Shown piece by piece: positions 23,616 to 36,100 of a stretch of 64,000 nucleotides of DNA (the stretch's first letter is position 1; each line of letters begins with the position of its first letter). The stretch covers positions 1,509,262 through 1,573,261 of the forward strand of contig NW_020170388.1 in NCBI RefSeq assembly GCF_000524195.1, read 5' to 3'. The stretch is from Echinococcus granulosus (taxonomy: Eukaryota > Platyhelminthes > Cestoda > Cyclophyllidea > Taeniidae). The position numbers and the translations under genes were made by a program. The notes beneath the pieces are model-generated. The model saw only the letters and a program-made list of their open reading frames with translations, made no database searches and was not told the DNA's origin.

Positions 23616-25024
23616 GTGCGTCGGCATGCTCTGTTCACAAGTCCATGTCACCTATGTTGTCCACCATCTGGTCTTCCCGTCTTGCATGCTGCAAATGGGT
23701 TTTTGGTCGTTGAGATGACCTTCTTGCAAACAGCGTCTTGCTGAAATGCTTCAATTACGTAGATGGTGTAAGAATTGTAAACAACCGAAGGGATGAAAAT
23801 GGCTGGAAATTTGAAGGTGAATTGACTAATTAATCAAGATGGCCAGAGCAATAAAAGGAGGACTAAGTCCGCTTCAAGTGTTACGGCAACCTGTAAGGTC
23901 ATAATGACTATTGGAATGCCTTGAGTTATGGTTTCAACGACGGAACTCTGCTTGTTTCCGATCATCCAGGATGAAGAGTGGAACAAGTAGTTAGGATTTG
24001 TATTATTAATGCCTTTAAGGCTTAAAATCATCGTATGGAAATAAATAAACGCTTGAACTATTTTTTCGCCAATTTGGTTGACGCTACAGTGTTCTCTATT
24101 TCCTTCTGAGTGTTGAAGGTAAGGGGTGAAGGATGAATGACTTCCGAAACTTTGAAGGCCTTAAATACTGTATTTTCCCCTGAAGTCCTTCTTTTATTCA
24201 ATTCAGTTTCATTGATTAGAAGGTGTCTCTGATTAAATTCATTACAACAAGCTTTAGACTTTTCTTGCGATAAAGTGGTTCCATCAACTTCCGTTCACTT
24301 GACGTGGGATCGTTCTATGCGTATGCATTTCTGATAGCTTCTCCACATTCGCGGTTCAACTTAGTAGAAGGTTTCCAATTTCCACCCGATGAAGTCTTTG
24401 TGGTAAATGCTTATTTGTAAAGTACTTGAGCTTTTTCGCCTAAGTAGATGGGTTATTTTTCCACAAAATAATGTGAAATATCGACTGCGTGCTTATTCGT
24501 AGTTGTTAAATCGTCCGCCTCTTGTGGAAGAGCCGTTATAATTTGTGCCCTGTTTGTTTTACCTCCTTCTATACAAAATGGCTATCATGTTAATTAATTC
24601 CACACATCCATCACTATCACTAACTGTTTCGACACGACTTGCCTTCTCGTATGTGTTTCCCTTTTTACCCTCTAGAAACACATTTGGGTAGCATATCACA
24701 AGCACAGCTTATGGAAAAGTGTTTTTGTTTGTTCACCGAAAATATCCGATGTTTACGAATTTGTTGATCCCGTTGCTGCTGTAGAGAAAAAGGCACAGTT
24801 ATCGATGTGATTTGTTCCCGATCATTTAACTTTACCAATCCCAGGTTTTTACTTGAATTTCCTGGTAAAAATGACTTTTTCTGGTCCTACTTGAGATGGA
24901 ATTTATGCTAATTGTAGAATTGCACGGGAAAGGTGTATTTAAAAGTGGTTTCTGTGTCCAGCAGCTTTTGAGGCCAGCTGCTCATTATGATTGTAGGACC
25001 TTGAGTCTTTTCTGAAGTCAGAAG

Positions 25025-25127
25025 AAATCATAATATTGCCAACGTACAGAAGTGCTGAAAGTTCGTGTCGCCGAGCGGAAGCGCAATGGTGGCACCTTCA
25101 GTGCCCGCGTGACCAAAACGAAGAGTT
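25025..25127 (+). repeat. Dispersed repeat family 1, copy A (both halves)
   Basis: It carries the 5' motif CCAACGTACAGAAG and the best-preserved 3' half, GTGTCGCCGAGCGGAAGCGC followed by AATGGTGGCACCTTCAGTGC and CCGCGTGACCAAAACGAAG. About 30 nt between the halves (the CTGGCATGC portion of other copies) are deleted. Confidence 0.6.
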
Positions 25128-28100
25128 GAAAACAATTAAAGCATTGTACCGAAATAAATATTTTAACAACTTGTTGCTATCGACTAGGTGATGGTTTATC
25201 TGCAAACATTTATTTCAACTGATCTTTTAGGTGTGCTCAAGCAGTCCATGTCAAGGGCAATAGACTTGGCACTGCCTACGCTTGGCATGATGTTTAGACC
25301 ATGCAATTTTGAACATCCCTCTGTTCTAACCTCCAAACTGTAAACGAGATTCGCTTCTCTTCAAGCTTTAAGGCAGTTTTTTTTAGTTCCGAAAGTGGCG
25401 ATTTTGCTCTTCGCATAGCCTGTAGTAGACAACTCTTTACCTTTGAGAAGTAGGGTGGTCTTTTCACCGGAATCTGCCGGTTTATGAGAGCACTCCGTCC
25501 CTTCTTCACGTGTGTGGTCAAACTGTCATTTTGTGTATTAATCAGAAGATGGTAAAAAGGTACCTTTTAAATTCCACTGTTCTATCATGTAAATCCGGAT
25601 GTAGGTTGATGAAAGGTTATTTAGGTCGGTTACCACTGGTAACGCTGTGAATTGCTAGGAAATTCATTATGCAATAGAGCTGTTCGGATGTTGGTTTCTT
25701 CATGTTTGTGTCGAGTAGATTGGGTTAAATGGTTAATTCGCCTGACAAACTTTTCCTGTCGCAGTGTAGGTTGTCAACTGCCAAATAAATTAATTTCAAT
25801 TTACTCTCTCCGACTGCTGAAATCGTTAGTTCGTTTGCAGACACCACTTCGCTCACTTTAAGGGGCCAATTTATCCTCATTTGTGTACCTAAGCGTTGGT
25901 GAGAGATAAAAAAAATCCACTTTTTTCCTAATTACTCTCCAGACTTGTCAAATCATCCGTTTATTTCATAGGAGGGAATAAAGGGCTTGAAAAATATTAA
26001 TGGAGGAATAGTCTAAAACTACTTTGATTCTGCTACCTTAAAATCAGTCGGAACTACACGAGTTGAAATTCCACCTTGGCCCTGAATTTTGGTTAGTGAT
26101 TGTCTGAATTCGGGAACTCGACCGAGTCGTCTGATCTTCTGAAAGTCGACCTTCAAGTGGTTATGCTTCTCAGCTCCCTTTAATTTGTTCTTTCTTCCTC
26201 TCAAATGCTGAACTTCTTAAATCGTATAAGACGACCACCTAAGTGTATCGTTATCTCCCAAACACGAGGAAGCACCTAAGGATTTGTTAATTTTTGGAAG
26301 GATAAATTGCCAGTGACCATAACTGCACAGTTTTGATCCTACAAGAAAGTGGAGTAAGAGTGGTTAAACCCTTACCCACTGTTTACCGAGCCACCATTTT
26401 TACCTGACGACCCAGAAAATGTTGTAATTACTTCGACCTCTCCGGAACCTTTCATCTTCCACTCTGAATGCACTTCACCGTAAATTTCGTGCCAAGTAAA
26501 TGGCTTAAAGAATTGTCCTTTCACTTGGTGGTTAGATTTTATGCATTTTGCCGTTTTAGCATTTCCTTTTAAGTGGGAATGTACCTAGTCCGTTTTCAAA
26601 TTGATTAATTTCATCCTGTTGCCCTTCTCTTTTCCTCACGCCTGCCGACATCACTGATTTGGTTAACACTATTGCTTCAACACCTGCCCATGTGAGAGGG
26701 TAAAATTGCCCCTGGAGTTCAAACCATTCCTACAGCGCCTAATGGCCGGTAATTTTTAGCAGTCGTGGTGTTTAGTGTGTGCGTGTGTGCATGTGCGTTT
26801 GGCCCTTGGTTTTGTTTTGCTTTGCCCCCGTGGGAGGTCATAAAAACTGCCCCACTCTGCGGTAGGCAGTTGGGTTGGTGTGATGCGGTTAGGGCTTAGC
26901 CATGCCTTGCACATTGGGACAATCCTTTGCCACGCTACTGCAGCCTGTTGTAAGGGCTACTTTTTCACGGAAAAGAGCTAAAGATTGGCAAGAGGCTTCG
27001 CCTCCATCTGCTACTACGAAATGCCTCTGGGTTTGCCTAAAATGGAATGATCGGTGGATTGTATAAAACGGATTTGACTTCTCTTCAACTGGCGGCCTGC
27101 CGGCAATGCAGTCCCGCGTTCGACTAAGTTAGTATTTGATGAGTTGTACCAGTGTTATTTGAAACATTCTTTGTTCTTTTCTTTCCCAAAAAGTTCGAAC
27201 ATTGACATTTTCTGAAGTAATTAAGGGATTTTATTAATGACCCTAGCACGTGTGACGCTCCGGTTCTGCTTGTTTTGCGCCTCAGATACCGCACGTGGTC
27301 TGTATAAGTGGATGACTTTTTGTACCGAACCATGCCGCACAAATAAATTGGTTAAGTCTAAAACAATGATGCTTGGTTTTTAACCAACGGGTGATTCGGT
27401 CTACCTGATGATTGTGTCATATTTAAACAATGAAGCTAGGCTGTGGTAGTCGATTTTCCTCTGTTAAAAAGCCCGATATTTGTAATTCTTCTGTGTCAAC
27501 CATCAAAGTAAAGTTCAGGTGAAGTAGAACCGACTACGGAAATAGAAAGAAAGTTGCAGAATAAGTTCCCATTACGACAAGATGACTTCAGGTCCGCGAT
27601 GGTGGTGCACCTTACCGGTTTTCATGGACCCAACTGTCAAGTCGTATTTTTAAGTTGCGTCAGAGAAGTTCGTTTGTTTAAGTCTGGGTCATGCTAGTCG
27701 CTTTTCGAGGGGGTGTTTGCTTAAAAGTCTGATCAGTTTCATTATTCACCAGATTTATGTCCAGGTTTCTCCCCCTCCCCCCTCCCTTTAACTTTCAGTC
27801 ACTTTGCTACTCTTTGAACGCATTTCGAAGTTACCCTCAAATTCATCCACTTTTTAAGCCTACCATTAATTAAGCAAGTTGCTTTCTTCCATAGTAAACC
27901 CTCGTTCTACCTAGATTGGAGCTCTCTTTGAGGCACGGAAGTCGGTGATGTTTTTTAAGCCATAAAAGGTGTGGGCCCGTCCACCGACGTTGCGTACGAC
28001 TTACTCCTGAAATTAAGAGTTTGATTTTTCTTAGGATGGCGGAAGGTCTGGAGAACCGATTGCCCGCCATAGGTCATTTTTGAAACACGTGGCCAAAACT

Positions 28101-28867
28101 GCCTTCTTCTCTCCAACACCGTTGGTTGATCAGTCACCTCGATGTTAAGGCGGTAGATCTCAATTTTGACCTTTTTGAAAACATCGCCTTCAACTTTAAT
28201 TATCATCTTAGTTGAAAAAAAAAGGATTGCCATTCTAGAAGCAGTCTTTCTGCCATAATCCAGACATATATATCTAGTCTCTCCTGCTGGTTAAACAGTT
28301 GTCGTCCAGAAAAAAACTGCTTACTTGTTTTCGGTTCAAATTGACTAGTCAAGGTGGTAGCACCACTCTCCATGTGATAAGTATTGTCTATGTCATTTTC
28401 TCTGAGCGGAAGCTCACAGAAACTTTTTATATGATCTCTTGTCAAACCAGATTTGAGTAAAATCATTAAATCAACTTAATAATGGAACTCCTTAGGCACG
28501 CATCGGCGGAAGAAGGAATAAATAATTTGTGAGATTGCTATTAGTATTAATGATGCACCACCCATCCTCCAACTTACTCGCCGTTGCATCCATCTACTGC
28601 CGCGACCATTTATTTCTTCTAATTCAATGCGGTACATTTATCCTGGGATATTATTAATGGGTCGGAGAAATGGACTCAGTATTTGCTTGAATGTGACGTC
28701 ATAAAGTACAAAAAGGAGTTTTTTTTGTAAAGATTAACGTTCAAACCGATAGTATTCCACTGTGTATTAGAAAGTAGAAGCGAGTCCTCAGGCTGGACGC
28801 ATTCAACTATATCTTCAACCTATGAACTTCCCAAAATGAGTACACGTTTACTTCCAGCATCTTGTGT

Positions 28868-28922
28868 ATATGTGACGGCTCGACTTTTCTTACCTAAGCC
28901 TAACGTCACATATGCGTGACAC
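28868..28922. repeat. Inverted repeat around CGTCACATAT, also found at 63922
   Basis: ATATGTGACG (28868-28877) and CGTCACATAT (28904-28913) are perfect reverse complements separated by 26 nt. The right arm extends to CGTCACATATGCGTGACAC (28904-28922), which recurs with one mismatch at 63922-63940. It could be a decayed miniature element end or a binding site; neither is shown. Confidence 0.4.
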
Positions 28923-30928
28923 GTGCTCTGTCTGCTTATAATAGCTAGGTGAACTTAATCAAGCTGCGCTCAGATTGGTTGAATGCGAGACAGTAAGATA
29001 GGAGTAAGGTGTTTTAACTTGAGGACAATTACACATTTTTTGTTAACGATATTTGAGTTGGTCAGAAAAGTAAGTATGTGGTGTCATGTTGGAACAATTT
29101 AACATTGCTATCTCCGAGACCCCTGTGGCGAAAATTTTACCACTTTTAGCCGATCACTGTGTGCTAAGTCTGCATTCAGTCAGTCGTTCTCCTTTAATCG
29201 AGTATCCAGAACGCTTCATAGCAAGTGGTGGAAGGTCCTCGATGCAACTTTGTGGATTACTTGCAAAACTTCATCGCCAATTCGTTGTTGTTAATAGGCT
29301 TTCAGTCGATATTAAACACGTGTAACTTTATGTAGAAAGGGAAAGTCCTGAATGCATCCGTAAGGGGGAACAACTTATTCATTTGGAGGCGGAAAGTTGA
29401 ATTGAAAGCGGCGGGCTGTCAAAAAATTTTGACCAGTCTCCTGCATCCGTAGCATTTTTTTTCATTTTCGCCTAATTAGACACTGCGGTAGGTGAAGCGG
29501 TGGGATTAAGATTTTTGCCGCGCTGATATGACTAATCTGTTCCAAGTAGGGTGACAAGCAAAGTTGTTACTGCGATGACATCGCACCTATGCTCGGATAA
29601 AGGGGAGTGAAGGTGAATGAGGTGCCAACAGAGGTGATGACCTTTTCTACTTCCTCCTTTCCATTCCAAATGTTGAGTTTTTTTTGCCTTTTTTATTTGT
29701 AATATGCCTACCACCTCCAAGTTGTTATCACCTTTAGGATTTGTAGATTTGGTTCCGCAAATCACACGTGGGAAAAATGTAATTAATGTTGGATTTTCAG
29801 CCGATGGGTTTTAGAACTCGAATCTCTGTTATAGGGGGAAATTTGCCTCACAAAAATTTACCCCGGTTTTAGTTCTTGCCATTTTTTTAAGATTATGCTA
29901 TGAATCAGAACGACAGCAACTGAAGCAAGTAAAATTTACCTACTAACTACCCTTCCATATGAAGTCTACCCAAAAACAATCTTGGATGTGATCTTTTTCT
30001 ACAAAAGAAGGCGTCTCTATTCTAGCAACAAACTGAATAAGCTTGCCTTATCGGAATGTAGCGGTATTGTTTTCATACAGGTGTCTTTACTTCGCCAAAA
30101 AAAGAAGAATACTAGCAGAGAACACTTAAGGAGTCGGAGGGGGGAAGAGATAGCGCCTGCAAATTTGGGTACCACTAAATGCACGGACAGGCAGTAGTTC
30201 CAAGTACGTGCGCCGCACTCTGACTGCCGGTCGTCTTTGCCTCCCATTCCTCGTCTTTCGAATCAAACTTTCCGTGTTCCCGTTATCCTTTCGATAAGGA
30301 ATAAGGTGGAGGAGTGACTTGTCTTTTTCAGATCACTTTAAATAGTGTGCATTTCAATCACCGCTTTCGACACTGCTCGGATTCTGCATTCATTTAAAGG
30401 GAAATACTAAGGAATAAATACGCCCTTTCGTTGCTTTATAAAACACTTATTTATTCACATGGAAGTGATTTTAAAGGTAGATGCAATTTGCACCAGAAGT
30501 GATAGCGATTTTCTCACTTAGGTACCATGAGTACGCATAATTTAATAGAGCTCAATGTTTGATGGTCTTCTGCACAAATCCTACTTTTCCATTATGTATT
30601 TGATGATGTGAAAATATCATTAAGGAATATTTTCACCCTCAATTGTTGCTGACATGTGTGCGCCAGCTCGAACTTGGATAGTAATCAGACTTAACCCCAA
30701 TTGACGAGGAAGAACGGTTGTCCTCCACCCATCACACATTCATTGCTGATATAAACGAGGGGAACATTGATACAGAGGTCTTGTCTAATCCCCTAGGGGA
30801 AAAATTCAGGCAACAGTGGACACTAGAGCTGTGACACTAGTGTATGCGCGCGGTAGGTAAGACTTAGAGCTTCGGCACGCGTCCAAATAGCATCACCTTT
30901 CACTCCCCCTCTCTCCCTCCCTCTCCAG

Positions 30929-31082
30929 CTCAATGCCTCACCATCGCGACAGCTTAAACCGCCACCGTCCTGGTGATAACATTTGTCTTAGTCAGTGTCG
31001 TCTCCGCTCCTTGGCCGAGCGGGTTGTGAATGTGATACGCAAACTCGTTCACGCCTTTTATCTAGACAGGAAATATGCCTAG
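30929..31082 (+). other. Candidate exon of unknown identity
   Basis: A nearly pure pyrimidine tract (about 30898-30926) ends in CCAG at 30928, followed by a GC-rich frame from TCA and ATG (30933) to TAG (31080-31082), 49 codons from the ATG. The C-terminal half, RSLAERVVNVIRKLVHAFYL, looks like an amphipathic helix. No GT donor in a good context precedes the stop, so it would be a terminal exon. I cannot name it. Confidence 0.22.
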
Positions 31083-34000
31083 TGATAATGTCTTTGCAAT
31101 GATCCTTTTAAAGGTTGGTCTGAGCATAGGTTAATTTGAGGAAGGAAAAGTGGATGAATTGTCTCAGCAGCACAAGATGTAGCTGCTTTTATCTCCGAGT
31201 TTCATATATGTCTGGGTGTTTCGATTAGAAAGTCAGCCAACTTTTTCTGTGCTTGTGCGTCAAATTTCCTAAATACGGAAGAAGTCATAATACTTGGGCA
31301 GAAAGTGTATTGCTGACGTGCAGAAGGGCTAGGAGGGCACTGGCATGCTCCAGAGGTCATGTCGCCAAGTGGAAGTGCAATGGTGGAGCCTTTAATGCCC
31401 GTGTAATCACAACGAATTGTTCATCAACCAATCAAACTATTACAATGACAAAATTACTTGTTCCTTTTGGGGTTTTTATCAAAGAAAGAGGTCTGCTTGA
31501 TTTAGGGGCTTAATCTTTCGAAGGGGTTAATAATTTTCAAAGGTTTTTACCTTTACTTGAAGCTGAATTGTTTATAAATTTAGGACGCACTAAATCTTTA
31601 AAGCCGCTTTTTTATTTGAATTTCGCTTTGTCTGAACTATTCATCATTTGTGGTGCCTGCGAATCTCTAATTCCGTCGGATTGCCATTGAAAAAATTTCT
31701 ACCCCGATCCAACATATCTTGCAAGTGGAAATAAGTTGACTTATTAGTTATCACACAAATTTAGTTGGAATGTCTCCATATTGCTTTCTGTGGCAAAAGG
31801 CGCTCAGAGGAAAAGTACTGTTGAGGCTAAGTTCTGCATAAAAAAGGCGAAAATAATTTGAGACGAACCAAAAACACCTTTACGGACACATTTGAAGAGC
31901 AAAACTACTCTACGAATGGGATTTCACAGTCGTGGCTTCAAAGTGAAAGATCACGAATTCTGTTTGACAAGGTAGTGTAGGTAATTACCTTGATTTGCTC
32001 CATCAGGGTATTCGTCAAATTACGGCAGATCAAGCGGTCAAAACTTGAAGAAAAAAGTAACACAAAGATTGAAAAATACTTGAAGGTCTGTTTCAATGGT
32101 GGTGGTGCGGTTTCGGAGGCAGCTCCATCCCGCTGGAGTAACTTTAAGGTACCTAGGGCAATTTTCAAGAAATCTTTTTACCTAAGGTGCCACCACTACA
32201 AATAATGGCAACGCCACATTGTTTCAATGCGCCCTCTTTCCTAAGTTTAACTGCTTTAAGTTGTGAGATTTTAGAACTGCTTTACCATTTCATTAAAAGT
32301 TGCATGCCGGCAAATGGAGGTGAATTTAGGTGAGAAAGGGCACTTCATAGTCCTACTATACACAAATTCAAAACGAGGCAGTTTTTTCTGCGTGTAATTT
32401 ATTTTCCTCAAACGGGTGTATTTGATATGCAAATTGGTAGTAAATTATTTCATTTGCTTTTGTTTTACATCTCAGAGCGGTGCTTGTCTCAGAGACAGCG
32501 GTAAAATTTTTTCCCTGACACTAATTAAAGTTTCTTTTTTAAAGTTAAGAGAGAAATTGTGGATAGGGTGCTTTTAGCGGATATTTAAATAGACACCCCA
32601 GCATGTCCATCTATGAATAATCCGGTGGGGTCATGAGACCACACGTTTGTCGCCTATACCCCTAGTTTCCGAGAGATGGCAAGCAGTCTCTCGCATACTG
32701 GATCTAGGAAATTTTATAAGCAAATGACTTTTAGATGCCTCAAATTCGGACCTAGTTGCAAGCCTCATTAAGCGATTAATATGCTTTTAACTTTGAATAC
32801 ATCATTTTCTGCAATGTGAGAAACAAGGTGATAGCCCTGGAAGTTCATTATCCCTAATTGTAGGCGGGGCCTAGTTTATTGGCTTCCACAGCTTTTTCAG
32901 TTGACGTAGGTGTAAACGGATCGTTTCTCTACTCACGACAGATATTACTGTCAGTTATTCTTGACACCTTAACCTTGCAATGCAATTCAGTAGTGACGCG
33001 TCACTACCAGGAGTAGGGGGAATTCCTTCACTCAGTGCATCTATCTTGAAGTGTTTCATCACTAGAATCAAATTTTTTAGACCATTTAACTCTGGATTGT
33101 ACGTTCTCCAGCTGCAGGCCGTACCTATTCCAAACGCTAGACTAGGGTTTATAGGAGGAAGTCTGATAGCTACGATTTAGAAATCGGCATTTGATGATGT
33201 GTTTTGCAAGGCCTGCATTTGCGAAGCTCTTCGTCGAGCTATATTAACTTCTGCGGTCTAAAGGAGAAGCCGGTGTCAGGAAAACAGTGCACCCCGTCAA
33301 GACCTTCATAAACCAGACCTCTTTTAACTGGCATCCAAAAAATTGCCTGTCTTTTGAGTGCGAATTTACAATTTTTTTTACTGCTAAAGGTTTAAGGTGT
33401 TGAGGGGTAATAGAAGCTTTACTAGTTCGAAAATTTTGGATGTCTATTGCCAAAACTTTCTCTCTCCTTCTGACCCGACGAATTGAGAAATGTATGGCGA
33501 TTTGAAAACTCCTCTCACCCAAGTGGCATGTTGACTATAACAACTTTTCCTTTTATGATAAGCCTAGGCACTTAGGCGAACCATGGTTGCTTTTTACGAA
33601 AAAAAACGGGAGAAAAACTGTTGTTCTCAAAGTTGACAAGTTTTTAACCCTAGGTGGAATGACTCAACCTGGCTACTCAAATAAAGTACTGGACATCGCT
33701 TGCCCTCGAATTGCTTTCAAGCCCATTAATGTTTTGAAAAATCCCTTTTAAAGTTGGAATTTTGCTTTAAAAATTATTCCACAATTTGAGGACTTTTTTA
33801 CACACGAAAACAATATTAGGGAGAGTCACCAGCCAACACGGCTGTGTTTGACCTTCACTTTAGCCATCGGTTTCGAGATTCTCTCCTTCAACAATAGAGG
33901 CTTTTTGAAGAAAAGTTACAGGGGACTTGAAAACTCTGGTTTTCACAAGGATTAATTCTGTCATAATTTGTCCAAAATGTGTTGCTTCCTTCTCAACTGG

Positions 34001-34629
34001 GACACTAAAGTCCGGTTATTACCATCGTGAAATGTATCAAAGTGTTTTCGTTTTAGAATAGACTACCTAGCAGCTGACAAATCTGAATCACGCTTACGGG
34101 ATTCGTAAAAGTGGGGCTTTAAAAGTCTCCTTTTCTTTTAGAGAGGAAAGTACTTAACTAAATCAGATAATGAAAGGATGGCCTGGGAGACAACAGCAGG
34201 GAAAACACGCCAACCTTTTTGTTGAAGAAAGAACAAGGATAGAAGAGTTGGCGGACGATAACAGAATTTGTTAAAGTTTATTTAGTGTGGTGAAATCACG
34301 GACCTTCTTCACTCCAGTTCGTGATCGCCGAGAAAAAAGCCCTACTTTTTGTATTTCTTGATTCCTTTACCCTCCGAGTTCTCTGGGAACAACTTTCCTC
34401 CACTACCCACCACTTGCCTAATTTCAGGGGATTTACACCGCTTTTCTTTTGCGTTAGCCGTCTCCTCTCGGTTGAATTTTCCTCTCTTACGGTAAAAAAT
34501 GACGAAGTCAGTTGACAAGCCGGTTAGGCATCACTATCACAGTTTCTGTGTCGTTCGGAATTGCCTGCGCTTCAACCTTTGTAAAGTTGAGAGGATAATA
34601 GTGGCCTTCCAGAGTTCCCGTCTTCTTAG
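31083..34629 (+). other. No gene recognised
   Basis: Contains one family 1 repeat (31278-31416). The remaining sequence is AT-rich with chance-length open frames on both strands and no splice-bounded coding block that I would support. Confidence 0.6.
31278..31416 (+). repeat. Dispersed repeat family 1, copy B (most complete)
   Basis: This copy is the reference for the family. In order it has GGAAGAAGTCATAATACT, TTGCTGACGTGCAGAAGGGC, CACTGGCATGC, GTCATGTCGCCAAGTGGAAG, GCAATGGTGGAGCC and TTTAATGCCCGTGTAATCAC. The 5' part matches copy C (36996) and the 3' part matches copies A and D. Confidence 0.65.
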
Positions 34630-34866
34630 ATAGTTATATCCAGTATTGTATGTAAGAGGTACGTTCTGAAACCTTGGGATTATTTCCGTCACCTGTCAGA
34701 ACAGGTGGACAGGCTTGTTGTTACTACCGAGGCGGCTGAAGGCTCATATTCGTCCTGCATAGGCACTGAAAATGGAGGACGGATGCCGCATCAAAGGTGT
34801 TGTTTTTTGCAGCTGGCGAAAGTTCAGCTTTTTTTTGATCTTATCAAACCCACAAAAGGCATTTAA
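34630..34866 (+). other. Open, coding-looking block of unknown identity
   Basis: One frame is open for 78 codons up to TAA (34864-34866). It contains YVLKPWDYFRHLSEQ and then LVVTTEAAEGSYSSCIG, with balanced codon use. A possible acceptor (GAACAG, ending 34702) and donor (CAAAG|GTGTTG) would enclose VDRLVVTTEAAEGSYSSCIG and what follows. I do not recognise the protein, and open frames of this length occur by chance in a window this size. Confidence 0.18.
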
Positions 34867-35390
34867 ACAAAAGAAAAACGATCAAATCTAGAGTGCCTTC
34901 ACAACCATCCAAACGCCCCACAGCTGACATGCTAGAAAAACCTGATTTAGTCCTCAAGTCAGCTTGTAGCAGTGTGGATAACCTTGGCTTGTTAGGCAGT
35001 TGCAAAATAGCTGGCACTGCGTTGCAGCATCTTCAATTTAAAAAAAAAGTGATTTGGAGTCCTCAATTTGACTGTCACTTCATTCCAAGTGGGGCTAGGC
35101 AAATGATGAGAAAAAATTACTGTTCCAATGAGAGTTCAGTAAGTTAATTTTTTTTTCGCTTTCGTGCGATTTTCTTTTCCTCCGCAAAACACCTCAGCTA
35201 AGTGAGCGAGCGAACAGCACATGGAGGAGTGACTCCGGTTTTATCCGCAGACACATACACATGGGTTCGTTTAGCAGGCGCTGTCAGCATTAAATGGTGA
35301 CAAATTGGCGCTCAATTTAGTTCCTTCTTAGCTCTTGAAAAATTTTGAATTCACAATTTGTTGATAACTTTTTTCAACACTCCAGTGATA

Positions 35391-35440
35391 GCATCAACAA
35401 CTGTTCCACTGCTGTCACTACCTACCACATTACTGAGTTG
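35391..35440 (+). repeat. Repeat family 3, copy 1
   Basis: GCATCAACAACTGTTCCACT, GCTGTCACTACCTACC and ACATTACTG align in order with 36047-36100. Only about 50 nt are clearly similar. Confidence 0.3.
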
Positions 35441-36046
35441 AGGGGGGTCTGGTCACTTTTTTCTATGCATTTTAGACTTTTTCGGGTCCAGTTTTCCCTC
35501 ACGGTTAGTGGTGGCTTAAATATCTTACAGAAGCCTTATTTTTGAAGATACGTCTTCAAAGCTTTCTCTTTTTTCGACCTCCTTGAATGCATGAAGGGAG
35601 CAGGTGTCCTTTTTCTGACACCAAAAGGTGGTTAAAAAATGTACTCTACATCCGCCGTTTTTGGGGTTATTTTTTTTACTCAACAATCATTAGTTTTGTA
35701 AAAGGAATCAAAATGACTCCTATGATAACTTATGACAGCAAAAACGGCTTGTTTGTGGTGGCCAGGACCTTTGAAACAACAGATGGGAGGGTAGCAAACC
35801 CTCCCTTTACCGGTATTTCCCTTTTGATTGTTGTTGTTTTGTTTTTTATAAACCTACACAGATAGTTGGCTAGATGTATCCTTATTCACTTATAATGGGA
35901 TGCTGAAAGGTAACGACATCCATTGTTATGCAGTCACTGTCTCTCTCTGCCCTCCAGCCGACCCTGGTTCCTCCCCTCCTCTAAAAGAATTTGACTTTTC
36001 TAATTTTTGGTCCTTTTTTACTCTCTCTCAGTCCTTATGCTGACAG

Positions 36047-36100
36047 ATGCAACAGCTGTCCCACTGCTGCTGTTGCCTACCTACCGCAGTGCTGGTTTAA
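36047..36100 (+). repeat. Repeat family 3, copy 2
   Basis: GATGCAACAGCTGTCCCACT, GCTGCTGTTGCCTACCTACC and GCAGTGCTG pair with the copy about 650 nt upstream. No third copy was seen in the window. Confidence 0.3.

Larger units (their letters stand above)
23616..30928 (+). other. No gene recognised: GRIN1 intron or 3' flank
   Basis: I searched by eye for the next GluN1 blocks (CC-GFC-DLL, GMMGEL, ADM-VAPLT, SYTANLAAF) and found none. Contents: one family 1 repeat (25025-25127), a 13-nt hairpin GAGGCTTCGCCTC at 26992-27004, a short GT-rich stretch (26771-26800), a pyrimidine tract (27763-27788) and an inverted repeat at 28868-28913. Confidence 0.6.

Noticed and set aside
31009..31050. tRNA-like GGCCGAGCGGGTT
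   Set aside because: It resembles a tRNA A box, but there is no matching B box or cloverleaf; it lies inside a better-explained exon-like frame.
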